Made by a program: the position numbers and the translations under genes. A stretch of 64,000 nt of DNA from Tragulus kanchil (taxonomy: Eukaryota; Chordata; Mammalia; Artiodactyla; Tragulidae), in contig JAIOJX010000003.1 in NCBI GenBank assembly GCA_022376925.1, positions 35,889,874-35,953,873 of the forward strand, read 5' to 3'. Positions within the stretch are counted from its first letter, which is position 1; each line of letters begins with the position of its first letter. This document shows positions 36,681 to 49,160 of the stretch, one piece after another. The notes beneath the pieces were generated by a model. The model saw nothing but the letters and a program-made list of their open reading frames with translations. It searched no databases and was not told the DNA's origin.

Positions 36681-38793
36681 TCTCCCATCTCCTGTTATTC
36701 GGTAGCTTAGCCTCCTCCTTGTTCCTTTATAGAAAGGACGTGATACTTGTTAGATTTGAACCTGTCTCTCTTACAAGGTGGAGCTAGTGGTAAAGAATCC
36801 ACCTGCCAGTGCAGGAGATGCAAGAGCCGCAGGTTCAAAATCTCTGGATGGGGAAGATCCTCTGGAGAAGGAGATGGCAACTCACTCCAGTAACTTGCCT
36901 GGAAAATTCCATGGATAGAGGAGCCTGGTGAGCTGGCCACAGTCCCTGGGGTGGTAAACAGTTGGACACAATTGAGCACACCCTCCCCCAAGTCCATCTC
37001 TTCTAGAATCAAGAGTGTTACTTCCATGAAGGTAGAGACCACACCTGGCTTTTGGGCTGTGATAACTTTAGCCTCTAGCATAAGGTCTGACAACGGTCTC
37101 CATCAAGGTTTGTTGGCTGAGTGAAGTCAGGACCAGTTTTACGATCCAATTGCTGACCTTACCAAAGCAGATTATACCCTTGGTCCTGTCCGCACTCTTT
37201 CTCTAAATATCTTTTTGTTGTATCAATGTTTTTACATTCTTATTTCTCTGAATTTTAGAGAGTTCCTAAAAACATAAATATTGTTTCCTCTCTCTCCCTA
37301 GTTCCCAGCTAAATCATGAATTTCACAAACAGTTTAAGGATTAGATGTAAGGCGATTTGGGGGTCTTTCTGTTACCTAGAAGGATGATAAAGGTAAATTA
37401 TTATTTGATAGGTCATTTGATAGGTCATTTTGGGGGTAATCACTAAATGAAGACCAAAGGAGGATTAGGGTATAATTTTCAAACTAATAGGAGAGAAAAT
37501 CAGAATGAAAAAAATACATAAATGAAGAAAAAAATGGGTGCAAAAGGATAGATGTAGCAAAACTCATTAAGAAGGTGGTAGATTTATATCTAACTATGTC
37601 AGATATTACTTTACATACAATGGCTTATATGATCAAGTTCAAGGATAAAGACTTTTTTGCTAGGTTTTTAAAAAATGCTGAACTGTATGCTGTTTAACAA
37701 AAAATAAAATTGGATAAAAGTTTAAAAGTCCTCCAATGTCTGATGGTGACCTTTCTGGAGCATCCTTGCCCCCCTTCTCCCATCTCCTGTTATTCGGTAG
37801 CTTAGCCTCCTCCTTGTTCCTTTATAGAAAGGACGTGATACTTGTTAGATTTGAACCTGTCTCTCTTACAAGGTGGAGCTAGTGGTAAAGAATCCACCTG
37901 CCAGTGCAGGAGATGCAAGAGCCGCAGGTTCAAAATCTCTGGATGGGGAAGATCCTCTGGAGAAGGAGATGGCAACTCACTCCAGTAACTTGCCTGGAAA
38001 ATTCCATGGATAGAGGAGCCTGGTGAGCTGGCCACAGTCCCTGGGGTGGTAAACAGTTGGACACAATTGAGCACACCCTCCCCCAAGTCCATCTCTTCTA
38101 GAATCAAGAGTGTTACTTCCATGAAGGTAGAGACCACACCTGGCTTTTGGGCTGTGATAACTTTAGCCTCTAGCATAAGGTCTGACAACGGTCTCCATCA
38201 AGGTTTGTTGGCTGAGTGAAGTCAGGACCAGTTTTACGATCCAATTGCTGACCTTACCAAAGCAGATTATACCCTTGGTCCCGTCCGCACTCTTTCTCTA
38301 AATATCTTTTTGTTGTATCAATGTTTTTACATTCTTATTTCTCTGAATTTTAGAGAGTTCCTAAAAACATAAATATTGTTTCCTCTCTCTCCTAGTTCCC
38401 AGCTAAATCATGAATTTCACAAACAGTTTAAGGATTAGATGTAAGGCGATTTGGGGGTCTTTCTGTTACCTAGAAGGATGATAAAGGTAAATTATTATTT
38501 GATAGGTCATTTGATAGGTCATTTTGGGGGTAATCACTAAATGAAGACCAAAGGAGGATTAGGGTATAATTTTCAAACTAATAGGAGAGAAAATCAGAAT
38601 GAAAAAAATACATAAATGAAGAAAAAAATGGGTGCAAAAGGATAGATGTAGCAAAACTCATTAAGAAGGTGGTAGATTTATATCTAACTATGTCAGATAT
38701 TACTTTACATACAATGGCTTATATGATCAAGTTCAAGGATAAAGACTTTTTTGCTAGGTTTTTAAAAAATGCTGAACTGTATGCTGTTTAACA
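36655..38793. repeat. Tandem direct duplication 10 (unit 1044 bp plus 50-bp filler)
   Basis: Copy 1 is 36655-37699 and copy 2 is 37750-38793. The filler 37700-37749 starts as a garbled version of the sequence that truly follows copy 2 (compare GGATAAAAGTTTAAAAG with TGATAAAAGTTTGAAAG). Confidence 0.95.
36780..36980 (+). mobile_element. Bov-tA SINE (in duplication 10)
   Basis: GAGCTAGTGGTAAAGAATCC to GTTGGACACAATTGAGCAC. The repeat copy is at 37873-38075. Confidence 0.85.
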
Positions 38794-39700
38794 TAAAAAT
38801 GATAAAAGTTTGAAAGCAAAAGTTTAAAAGTATATATTGTACAAACACTAAAAGAAATATGTAGCTATTTAAGATCTGAAAAATAGATTTTTAAGACATT
38901 AAAAAAAAAAAAGATAAAGAAGACTAGTTCCATGACAACAGATTCCCTTTGTCAGGAAGATAAAAGGTACTGTGTGTAGACCAAAGCATATGGCACAGAA
39001 AGACACACGGGGAAATCTGACAGAACTGTAAGGAGTATATAGATAATCCACCAATAAAGTATGAGGTTTAATCATGCATTTGGAAGTAGAATAAACACAA
39101 CATCAGACTTTAAAAACATCACTTGACTGGACTCCAGGCTCCAAGGACTTTACCACTAAGATTTATCACATATTTAAGGGAAAAATAACTCTAATATTAC
39201 AAAAATCCTCCCAGCTAGTAAAACACAACATACTCCCCAATTCATTTTATGGGCTAACACTATCTTCATTCTAAAACCTAATAGGGGGGCTTCCCTTGTG
39301 GCTTAGTGGATAAGAACCTGTCTGTCAATGCAGGAGACACGGGTTCGATCCCTGATCCGGGAAGATCCCACATACCGCAGAGCAGCTAAACCCACACATC
39401 AACAAAGACCCAGCACAGCCAAAAATAAATAAATAAAAGGTTATTAAAAAAAATAATAAAATCTAATAGGGACAGTTTGAGAAAGAAAAATTATAGAACA
39501 ATTTGATTCCAAAGCTTGGACAAAACTTCTAAATAAAATATTATTAGATAAGATGAATCTATTTTAAGAGAAAATAACACAGTATGACCAAGTTGGATTT
39601 ATCTCAATAATTCAAGGCTGAACCACCCTTAAAAAAATCAATCATAAAGTCATCATATAGCAGATTAAATGAAACAATCACAAAGCCAATGCTCTGTGAC
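38765..39700 (+). mobile_element. Old L1 ORF2 fragments, interrupted by a SINE
   Basis: CTGTATGCTGTTTAACATAA, ATATTGTACAAACACTAAAAG, CTAGTAAAACACAACATACT and TATGACCAAGTTGGATTTAT follow L1 ORF2 order, with many stops and gaps. The right part resumes after the CHR-2 insert at 39287-39462. Confidence 0.55.
39287..39462 (+). mobile_element. CHR-2 SINE, short internally deleted form, inserted in L1
   Basis: GGCTTCCCTTGTGGCTTAG head, GGGTTCGATCCCTGATCC (B box), then a jump to CAAAGACCCAGCACAGCC and AAATAAATAAAT. The target-site duplication CTAATAGGG is at 39278-39286 and 39463-39471. Confidence 0.85.
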
Positions 39701-39772
39701 AACCCAGAGGGGTGAGATGGGGAGGGAAGTCAGAGGGAGTGATATTCAAAATAAAAGTCAAATCATGAACTC

Positions 39773-41940
39773 TGCTGCTCGAAATCATGACTAGTTCCCA
39801 TTCCAGAGAAAATCAAATCCTAGTTGGGGCCCCTGTGCCCTCCACAGGCCTTTCCCTGTCTCCTTTCTGACCTGATCTCTACCGCTTCCCTACTTCCCTC
39901 TCTGTTCCTTCTGCTTCTTGGCCCTTTCTTGGACACCCCAGGCATGCGCTGTCTTAAGCCTTTGCCTAAGACAGAGCGCATCTCAAAGGGGGTTCTTCAA
40001 ACCATCTGGAAGGTTGCATCACTAAGGGTCTGCATTTCTAGTATGTTTCCAAGAGATACTGATTCCAATCCACTGCGGTGGGGACCACACTCTGAGAGCC
40101 AGTACCCTCAGGCCTCTACTGATGCAATACCTTGAATTTGCTTCGAGGCCTCTGGAATAAATGTTCTATACTACCTTAGGGAGACCCGTGAAAGTAACCA
40201 CCACCACCGTTTTGTGTTCAGAAGAATTCCAGGTGAAAGGGGCTATGAAATAGCTTCAGAGCTGACACTCCATTTCTCTGTTCCGGTGTCAGTTTCCTGG
40301 TGAGATCTTCTAAGATGAGTCCACTTTAGTAGTGTGCTCTCTCCCCGTCTCCATCTTCTCCACTCCTCTTTCATCTTCTCTTTGGTTTTTTTTTTTGCCA
40401 TAGCATTGAAGTCCTCATGTATTGTAATTCACTTACGTGTATGGGATTTATCGTCTCCTTAACTAGAATGTAAATTTCAAGGTGCAGGGACCTTTGTTTT
40501 TTATTCCAAGGGCTAAACAGACTTTTATGAATATAAATGAAATACTTGATTTGCAAGTGAGCTGGATTCTTTCATTCTTCTCAGCACAAACTGGACTACA
40601 TATGTTCACAGCAAGAACACAGTCGGGCGTCCCCTGGTGGTCCAGTGGGTAAGAACACCGCCTTGCAGTGCAAGGGGCGCCGGTTCGAGCCCTGGCCTGG
40701 GAAGATCCCACGTGCTGCGGAGCAGCTGGACTGATGTGTCCAATCACCGAGCCGGAGCTCTGGAGCGCATATGCCCAGAGCCGGTGCTCTGCGACGACAG
40801 ACGCCACCGCGATGGGAGGCCCACAGGAGCCAAAGAACGAAGACGAGAAAAAGAAATGAAATCTCTTGCTGCTCGAATTCATGACTAGTTCCCATTCCAG
40901 AGAAAATCAAATCCTAGTTGGGGCCCCTGTGCCCTCCACAGGCCTTTCCCTGTCTCCTTTCTGACCTGATCTCTACCGCTTCCCTACTTCCCTCTCTGTT
41001 CCTTCTGCTTCTTGGCCCTTTCTTGGACACCCCAGGCATGCGCTGTCTTAAGCCTTTGCCTAAGACAGAGCGCATCTCAAAGGGGGTTCTTCAAACCATC
41101 TGGAAGGTTGCATCACTAAGGGTCTGCATTTCTAGTATGTTTCCAAGAGATACTGATTCCAATCCACTGCGGTGGGGACCACACTCTGAGAGCCAGTACC
41201 CTCAGGCCTCTACTGATGCAATACCTTGAATTTGCTTCGAGGCCTCTGGAATAAATGTTCTATACTACCTTAGGGAGACCCGTGAAAGTAACCACCACCA
41301 CCGTTTTGTGTTCAGAAGAATTCCAGGTGAAAGGGGCTATGAAATAGCTTCAGAGCTGACACTCCATTTCTCTGTTCCGGTGTCAGTTTCCTGGTGAGAT
41401 CTTCTAAGATGAGTCCACTTTAGTAGTGTGCTCTCTCCCCGTCTCCATCTTCTCCACTCCTCTTTCATCTTCTCTTTGGTTTTTTTTTTTGCCATAGCAT
41501 TGAAGTCCTCATGTATTGTAATTCACTTACGTGTATGGGATTTATCGTCTCCTTAACTAGAATGTAAATTTCAAGGTGCAGGGACCTTTGTTTTTTATTC
41601 CAAGGGCTAAACAGACTTTTATGAATATAAATGAAATACTTGATTTGCAAGTGAGCTGGATTCTTTCATTCTTCTCAGCACAAACTGGACTACATATGTT
41701 CACAGCAAGAACACAGTCGGGCGTCCCCTGGTGGTCCAGTGGGTAAGAACACCGCCTTGCAGTGCAAGGGGCGCCGGTTCGAGCCCTGGCCTGGGAAGAT
41801 CCCACGTGCTGCGGAGCAGCTGGACTGATGTGTCCAATCACCGAGCCGGAGCTCTGGAGCGCATGTGCCCAGAGCCGGTGCTCTGCAATGACAGACGCCA
41901 CCGCGATGGGAGGCCCACAGGAGCCAAAGAACGAAGACGA
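39773..41940. repeat. Tandem direct duplication 11 (unit about 1074 bp plus 20-bp filler)
   Basis: Copy 1 is 39773-40846 and copy 2 is 40867-41940. The filler GAAAAAGAAATGAAATCTCT looks like a deletion-ridden reading of the bases that follow copy 2 (AATGAAAATAGAGAAATGAA). Confidence 0.95.
40625..40846 (+). mobile_element. CHR-2-like SINE cut by the duplication junction
   Basis: Head and body as in the complete copy at 41718-42037, but it stops in the AGAACGAAGACGA region where duplication 11 restarts. It is probably the same genomic element counted twice. Confidence 0.85.
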
Positions 41941-42037
41941 ATGAAAATAGAGAAATGAAAGACCAATAGAAGTGGCCTGCCCGCTCCTCTCCCCACCAAA
42001 GTAAATAAATAAATAAATCTTTAAAAAAAAAAAAAAA
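41718..42037 (+). mobile_element. CHR-2-like SINE, long-tail form, complete
   Basis: Starts CGGGCGTCCCCTGGTGG. It has the tail GAAAGACCAATAGAAGTGGC, then AAATAAATAAATAAATC and poly-A. The target-site duplication AACACAGT is at 41710-41717 and 42038-42045. Confidence 0.9.
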
Positions 42038-42101
42038 AACACAGTAGTGGCAAAAACAGACTTTAGAGATCAGATATACCTAGATTCGAAAGTCCGCTTC
42101 A

Positions 42102-42410
42102 GGCTTCCCTGGTAGCTCAGTGGTGAAAAATTTGCCTGTCAATGCAGGAGATACAGGTTCAATCCCTGATCCGGGAAGATCCCACATGCTGCAGAGTAAC
42201 TAAGCCAGTGAGTCGCAACTATGGAGCCCATGTGCTGCAACTACTGAAGCCTGTGAGTCCTAGAGCCTGAGTTCCACAACAAGAGAAGTCACCACAACAA
42301 GAAGCCTGCTCACCTCAACTAGAGAGTAGACCCCACTCCCTGCAACTTGAGCCGGGCCTGTGACAGCAGTGAAAACCCAGAATAGCCAAAATAAATAAAT
42401 AAACAATTAT
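42102..42410 (+). mobile_element. CHR-2 SINE, classical form
   Basis: GGCTTCCCTGGTAGCTCAG head, GCAACTACTGAAGCCTGTG body and AAATAAATAAATAAAC end. Confidence 0.85.
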
Positions 42411-42429
42411 TTTTAAAATGAATTTGTTT

Positions 42430-42726
42430 GGCTTCCCTGGTGGTCCAGTGGGTAAGGACACCGCCTTGCAGTGCAAGGGGCGCCGGTTCGATCCCTGGCC
42501 TGGGAAGATCCCACGTGCCGCGGAGCGGCTGGACCAATGTGTCCAACTACTGAGCCAGAGCTCTGGAGCGCATGCGCCCAGAGCTGGCGCTCTGAGACAA
42601 CAGAGGCCACCGCGATGGGAGGCCCACAAGAGCCAAAAGAACAAAGACGGATGAAAAAGAGAAATAAAAGACCAATAGACGTGGCCCGCCCATCCCCCTC
42701 CCTTCCCACCCACCCCCCCAAAAAAT
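42430..42726 (+). mobile_element. CHR-2-like SINE, long-tail form
   Basis: GGCTTCCCTGGTGGTCCAG head, GCGGAGCGGCTGGACC, CACCGCGATGGGAGGCCC, AAAGACCAATAGACGTGGCC and a C-rich end. It sits directly behind a classical CHR-2, so the two forms can be compared side by side. Confidence 0.9.
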
Positions 42727-43629
42727 GCCATACTATCCCGTTAAAATAAAATAAAATGAACTTGTTAAATCAAATCTCATTACTAAAATTAGATATCCTA
42801 AAAGAAAAAAGAAAAAGAGTCAGCTTCACTACTTACTAGCTAAATGTTTATATTGGGTTAATGTCCCATCCCATGGGCTCAGGGTCTTTACTGTTTGTGT
42901 TACTCAGTCGTGTCCTAGGGCTCAGGGTCTTTAATTTTTAAATGGTGGCGATAAGAGGTGATTGATAAACAAATATACACAAAATACCTAGCACAGTCCT
43001 GGTCCCTAACAGAGTGCTCCATGAATATCCCTCCGCCTTCGGAATCTCACTCCTCTAGCCCACTTTTCATTTAAAGGACAGGCTCCTTAAAAAACCAGCC
43101 TTCCAGTTCTCCATGGAAGTATAGAGAAAGTCATGCTTTTTCAAAGAAAAATCTCAAATGACTTCAGCAAAACTCTGTTTTACAACTTAGCATTAGAACC
43201 TTTACCTAATCTTTCTATAGCACCTTCTGGTAAAAAGTCTCCCAATGTAAATGAGGTATACTGTAGACTAATACTACCTTGCTCTTAGTTACTGACACGG
43301 AGAAAGTGCTTCGGGTTCAATTCCCATAACATACGGGCATCTCCACGGACAGTATTCCTCCACAAATGAGTTTTGGGGCAAGAGACTGTCTGGGTTCAAG
43401 TGACCTTCCGACGTGGGACCCAAATCCCACTACAAAACTGAAATCTAACATCTCTTATCCCAAGTAGGTTAGAGAGAGAGAGTTGTTGACGAGCGTGAAT
43501 AGGCTGCCGACTGGCTCGAGTACTGCTGCTCACTGACCCGCTCCAAGCACAGCCGCAGCCCGTCCACGATGGCGGGGAAACACGGGCGTGGCATCTCTGC
43601 TGTTCATACCACACATTCATGCGTGGCCT
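42727..43629. other. Downstream flank of SLAIN1, no gene seen
   Basis: Mostly AT-rich unique sequence between a SINE and the SLAIN1 polyadenylation site. At about 43480-43600 there is a short GC-rich patch with several CpGs and a GATGGCGGGG motif. The 88-codon minus-strand frame there has no recognisable domain. No promoter or exon can be argued from sequence alone. Confidence 0.4.
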
Positions 43630-44660
43630 GATATTGCCGAAATAGTCTTTATTTCTGAACATTCCAAAACAGCGGTGTACACAGTAACAAATATTAAGTC
43701 GTATACCATAAGAAAAGCATTCATTAGTGCAAATGGATTTTGTAAAAGGTCTATCAAAAAGATTTATTTGCTTTAAAATGCATTCATTTCCAGAGGCATT
43801 GTTAAGAAAACGTTACAGTCTCATTCTCTGTAAAAGTATTGAAAATCAATTGTGGTACAGTAACAAACATTGCAGGTATTAAGTGCAATGAGCTCGTGAG
43901 GCCGTTCTAAACGGGAAAGCCGGGTATGACAATACATGAACGGTGAAACCGACTGAAACCAACAAGACCCAGGTCACGGGGCTGTCTCCTTGCAATGCTT
44001 CCGCTTACTTTGTGCTCATTCAACAGAAAAGTACGTCTTGATGGTAGGATGGATTTTTGCTGATATATCCCTAGAGCTAAAAAAATAGTACCTTACCACA
44101 AAAATATTTTTATGGCACAAAATTTAAGTTGTTCCATAGTGGTTCACATAGGTGTAAAAAGAAATAGGCACAAAAAATAAAATTCCTGTAAACTATAAAA
44201 AAGTAAACTTCAAAGCATACAGTATAGAACCTAGTTGGAAATATGCAATGTATTAAAATAGAGAATGTGGAATGGGAAGATGTTTAGAACACATGAAGTA
44301 AATGGAACAGGTTAAAAAGAAAAAAAAAAAAAAACTCAGATGGTAAAGAAAGCATTATGGATACACCTCAAGTCTCTCAAAAAGTTCAGGTTCAGGTACA
44401 TTTATCAGTTCTACAAAACCTTGCTAGCTCTAAGCGTCACAACACCGCAGCCGTGGATTGGTGAACGCCGCAGTATCTCAGGCAAATATGTAAGTGCAAT
44501 AATTAGTCTCTGGTGATTGGTCCATTGAAAAAACAACGCAGGAAGTGTGTTAAAACGCAGAAGGGAAAGGATATCCTGACACCCGTGGTTACCCAGCCAG
44601 CTGGGTAACACGACCCTCATTTCCAGTTCTTTCCGCTCCTCCAGGGTTCATGAAGCCCCA
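43630..44660 (-). other. SLAIN1: SLAIN1 3' untranslated region
   Basis: About 1 kb of AT-rich, repeat-poor sequence lies between the SLAIN1 stop codon and a minus-strand AATAAA. It has no SINE or LINE, unlike the flank beyond it, and it has A- and T-rich patches typical of mammalian 3' UTRs. The exact end is inferred from the polyadenylation signal. An earlier AATAAA at 43763-43768 could give a slightly shorter transcript. Confidence 0.7.
43648..43653 (-). terminator. SLAIN1: Polyadenylation signal of SLAIN1 (AATAAA)
   Basis: Plus-strand TTTATT, read AATAAA on the minus strand, about 1 kb past the stop codon. Cleavage would fall near 43625-43635. A second AATAAA on the same strand lies at 43763-43768. 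Confidence 0.6.
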
Positions 44661-44771
<111 letters not shown>

Positions 44772-45096
44772 TCACGCCACGAGTCACGTCCCTTACTCCG
44801 ACCTCTGTGCCCCCACCCCGACAGGGACGGTGGGCTGGCACTTTCCCACATGTGCCGTGATCCGGCCCTTCCACATGCCCGTCTGCTGGAACACTCAGTT
44901 CTCACGGCCCTGTGGGGTGTTGCATGTGCACAGGCAGATGTGCAACGTAAGTGGGAAAGGCCCATTATCCTTTGTGTGAAAAAAAAACACTCTAAAATCA
45001 GAGAAACACAATAGAAACATAGCCTAAAAATGTACATGGTTGCTTCACTGGAAATGTCTTCATATTATTCTATTTGTATTCAATCTTACAAATAAT

Positions 45097-45222
45097 CTGG
45101 AGAAGGGAATGGCAACCCACTCCAGGATTCTTGCCTGGAGAGTTCCATGGACAGAGGAGCCTGGTGGGCTACTCTAGTCCACCGGGTCGCAAAGAGTTGG
45201 ACATGACTGAGCAACTAACAGT
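45097..45222 (+). mobile_element. Bov-tA SINE 3' half (in duplication 12)
   Basis: TCTGGAGAAGGGAATGGC to CATGACTGAGCAACTAACAG. The repeat copy is at 46188-46311. It lies within the last SLAIN1 intron. Confidence 0.85.
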
Positions 45223-46910
45223 TACAATAGTCAAAAGATTTAGCCTATTACATTGGCAGAGAATTTTTTTTTTTAAATGTTAACACTAACATTTGCCTGA
45301 ACTTGGGGAAACAGACTTGCCTTTCGCTGGCAGTGACAGGCTTTCCAGGAGGTCAGTATGAAGACATATATCCAAGGATAAATATAATGCCCACAATAAC
45401 CTATACGGCTAACCAATGTGATTCTATTCAGTCATGAATGTAACACAGTCCTGCATTGAGCAAACAAGCACCAAAATGCTATCTATCTGAATAGTAGGAT
45501 TATTTACTTCCATTTTGCCAGTAGTTTCTGAATTTGCTTTTGATCTGAGAACCCACTATGCATCAGAAAATAAAAAATATACATGCCCAATACATAAAGA
45601 AAGCAAAATCGCTTGTTCCCACGCCTTTTTCAAACTTTTATAGGCTAGTCCCCCCTCTCTCCTCCTTCAAATGCTCACGTCCTGTAACAGTCGTAGGTAT
45701 TCACTGCCTCGAGTGTCTCATTGTCAAATCTCTCCTCAGCTCACTTTTACAGAAGTGTTTCTAATCATAAAACACTCCAGGAGATTCTGGTTCAGAAAGG
45801 GCACAGCACGACCATAAGCTCACTGAACATGTGTCCTACAAGCAATGTAGAATTTTTAAAAAATCAGTCTGGAACAGACCAAATGTCCCAACATAAAGCT
45901 AACAAAGCCTCAACCAAGTATCACTAAGATGCTTTTTTAAACCATGGCTGTGTGTGTGTGTACGTGACTAACAACAGTTTTGCCCATTCTGATTTAAAAA
46001 AGAAAATGGATTTAAAAATATTGAATCCGGAGGTAGGTCATCACGAGTCAGGCCAGAAGGCACAGTGACTGGCCAGAGTGAGAGAGCACGTCAGGGTGGT
46101 GCCCAGCGGTCTCTAACCGCAGAGCACGAACAGGGATAAGGGGACGGACAGAGAGCCTGGTGGGAAACTAACTCATTTAAATAATCTGGAGAAGGGAATG
46201 GCACCCACTCCAGGATTCTTGCCTGGAGAGTTCCATGGACAGAGGAGCCTGGTGGGCTACTCTAGTCCACCGGGTCGCAAAGAGTTGGACATGACTGAGC
46301 AACTAACAGTTACAATAGTCAAAAGATTTAGCCTATTACATTGGCAGAGAATTTTTTTTTTTAAATGTTAACACTAACATTTGCCTGAACTTGGGGAAAC
46401 AGACTTGCCTTTCGCTGGCAGTGACAGGCTTTCCAGGAGGTCAGTATGAAGACATATATCCAAGGATAAATATAATGCCCACAATAACCTATACGGCTAA
46501 CCAATGTGATTCTATTCAGTCATGAATGTAACACAGTCCTGCATTGAGCAAACAAGCACCAAAATGCTATCTATCTGAATAGTAGGATTATTTACTTCCA
46601 TTTTGCCAGTAGTTTCTGAATTTGCTTTTGATCTGAGAACCCACTATGCATCAGAAAATAAAAACTATACATGCCCAATACATAAAGAAAGCAAAATCGC
46701 TTGTTCCCACGCCTTTTTCAAACTTTTATAGGCTAGTCCCCCCTCTCTCCTCCTTCAAATGCTCACGTCCTGTAACAGTCGTAGGTATTCACTGCCTCGA
46801 GTGTCTCATTGTCAAATCTCTCCTCAGCTCACTTTTACAGAAGTGTTTCTAATCATAAAACACTCCAGGAGATTCTGGTTCAGAAAGGGCACAGCACGAC
46901 CATAAGCTCA
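45223..46910. other. SLAIN1 last intron, unique sequence
   Basis: AT-rich intron sequence without a recognised element apart from a short TG repeat near 45950. It is inflated by duplication 12. Confidence 0.45.
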
Positions 46911-47257
46911 CTGAACATGTGTCCTACAAGCAATGTAGAATTTTTAAAAAATCAGTCTGGAACAGACCAAATGTCCCAACATAAAGCTAACAAAGCCTCA
47001 ACCAAGTATCACTAAGATGCTTTTTTAAACCATGGCTGTGTGTGTGTGTACGTGACTAACAACAGTTTTGCCCATTCTGATTTAAAAAAAAAGAAAATGG
47101 ATTTAAAAATATTGAATCCGGAGGTAGGTCATCACGAGTCAGGCCAGAAGGCACAGTGACTGGCCAGAGTGAGAGAGCACGTCAGGGTGGTGCCCCGAGC
47201 GGTCTCTAACCGCAGAGCACGAACAGGGATAAGGGGACGGACAGACCGAGGTTCTCA

Positions 47258-47593
<336 letters not shown>

Positions 47594-47779
47594 TCAGAGA
47601 AGCAGATACGGTCTGAAAGGGATCTATATGTACCTATAAATGTACCTACGTACAGGCTCTATTTCCTCTGAAACAGAGTACACATACAGTACTGTTGCTT
47701 AACAGCGAGGTGGTTCCAGCTCTTGGCAACCCATGGACTGCAGCCTGCCAGGCTAAACGTACCTAAGCATTAAGCCTAT

Positions 47780-47994
47780 CGCTAAGTCACTTCGGTCGTG
47801 TTAAGACTCTGCAACTCTATCACCTGTAGCCTGCCAGGCTCCTCTGTCCACCGGATTCTCCAGGCAAGAACACTGGAGTGGGGTGCCCTGCCGCCCTCCA
47901 GGGGATCTTCCCCACCCAGGGATAGAACCTATGTTTCTTCCATCTCCAGCACTGGCAGGTGAGTTCTTTACCACTAGTGCCACCTGGGAAGCCC
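47780..47994 (-). mobile_element. Bov-tA SINE (in duplication 13)
   Basis: GCTAAGTCACTTCGGTCGTG to CACCTGGGAAGCCC. It is preceded by a second Bov-tA fragment at about 47690-47752 (CTCTTGGCAACCCATGGACT). The repeat copies are 48813-48875 and 48903-49117. Confidence 0.85.
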
Positions 47995-48380
47995 TGTTAA
48001 GGCTACAGAAATGCAGTTTGAAATGAACACATTCATGAACATGTGTCCTACAAGCAATGTAGAATTTTTAAAAATCAGTCTGGAACAGACCAAATGTCCC
48101 AACATAAAGCTAACAAAGCCTCAACCAAGTATCACTAAGATGCTTTTTTAAACCATGGCTGTGTGTGTGTGTACGTGACTAACAACAGTTTTGCCCATTC
48201 TGATTTAAAAAAAAAGAAAATGGATTTAAAAATATTGAATCCGGAGGTAGGTCATCACGAGTCAGGCCAGAAGGCACAGTGACTGGCCAGAGTGAGAGAG
48301 CACGTCAGGGTGGTGCCCCGAGCGGTCTCTAACCGCAGAGCACGAACAGGGATAAGGGGACGGACAGACCGAGGTTCTCA

Positions 48381-48713
<333 letters not shown>

Positions 48714-49160
48714 TCAGAGAAGCAGATACGGTCTGAAAGGGATCTATATGTACCTATAAATGTACCTACGTACAGGCTCTATTTCCTCTGAAACAGAGTA
48801 CACATACAGTACTGTTGCTTAACAGCGAGGTGGTTCCAGCTCTTGGCAACCCATGGACTGCAGCCTGCCAGGCTAAACGTACCTAAGCATTAAGCCTATC
48901 GCTAAGTCACTTCGGTCGTGTTAAGACTCTGCAACTCTATCACCTGTAGCCTGCCAGGCTCCTCTGTCCACCGGATTCTCCAGGCAAGAACACTGGAGTG
49001 GGGTGCCCTGCCGCCCTCCAGGGGATCTTCCCCACCCAGGGATAGAACCTATGTTTCTTCCATCTCCAGCACTGGCAGGTGAGTTCTTTACCACTAGTGC
49101 CACCTGGGAAGCCCTGTTAAGGCTACAGGGAAATGCAGTTTTGAAATGAACACATTCATG

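Larger units (their letters stand above)
45090..47245. repeat. Tandem direct duplication 12 (unit about 1065 bp plus filler)
   Basis: Copy 1 is 45090-46152 and copy 2 is 46179-47245, with about 26 bp of filler. Both lie within the last SLAIN1 intron. Copy 1 has lost bases near its end (GTGCCCAGCGG versus GTGCCCCGAGCGG). Confidence 0.95.

Noticed and set aside
40596..42749. Recurrent frames of 60-160 codons with similar peptides (YPLDHQG, RPTQAKEQ types) at many places
   Set aside because: They are translations of the CHR-2-like SINE in different frames, not proteins.
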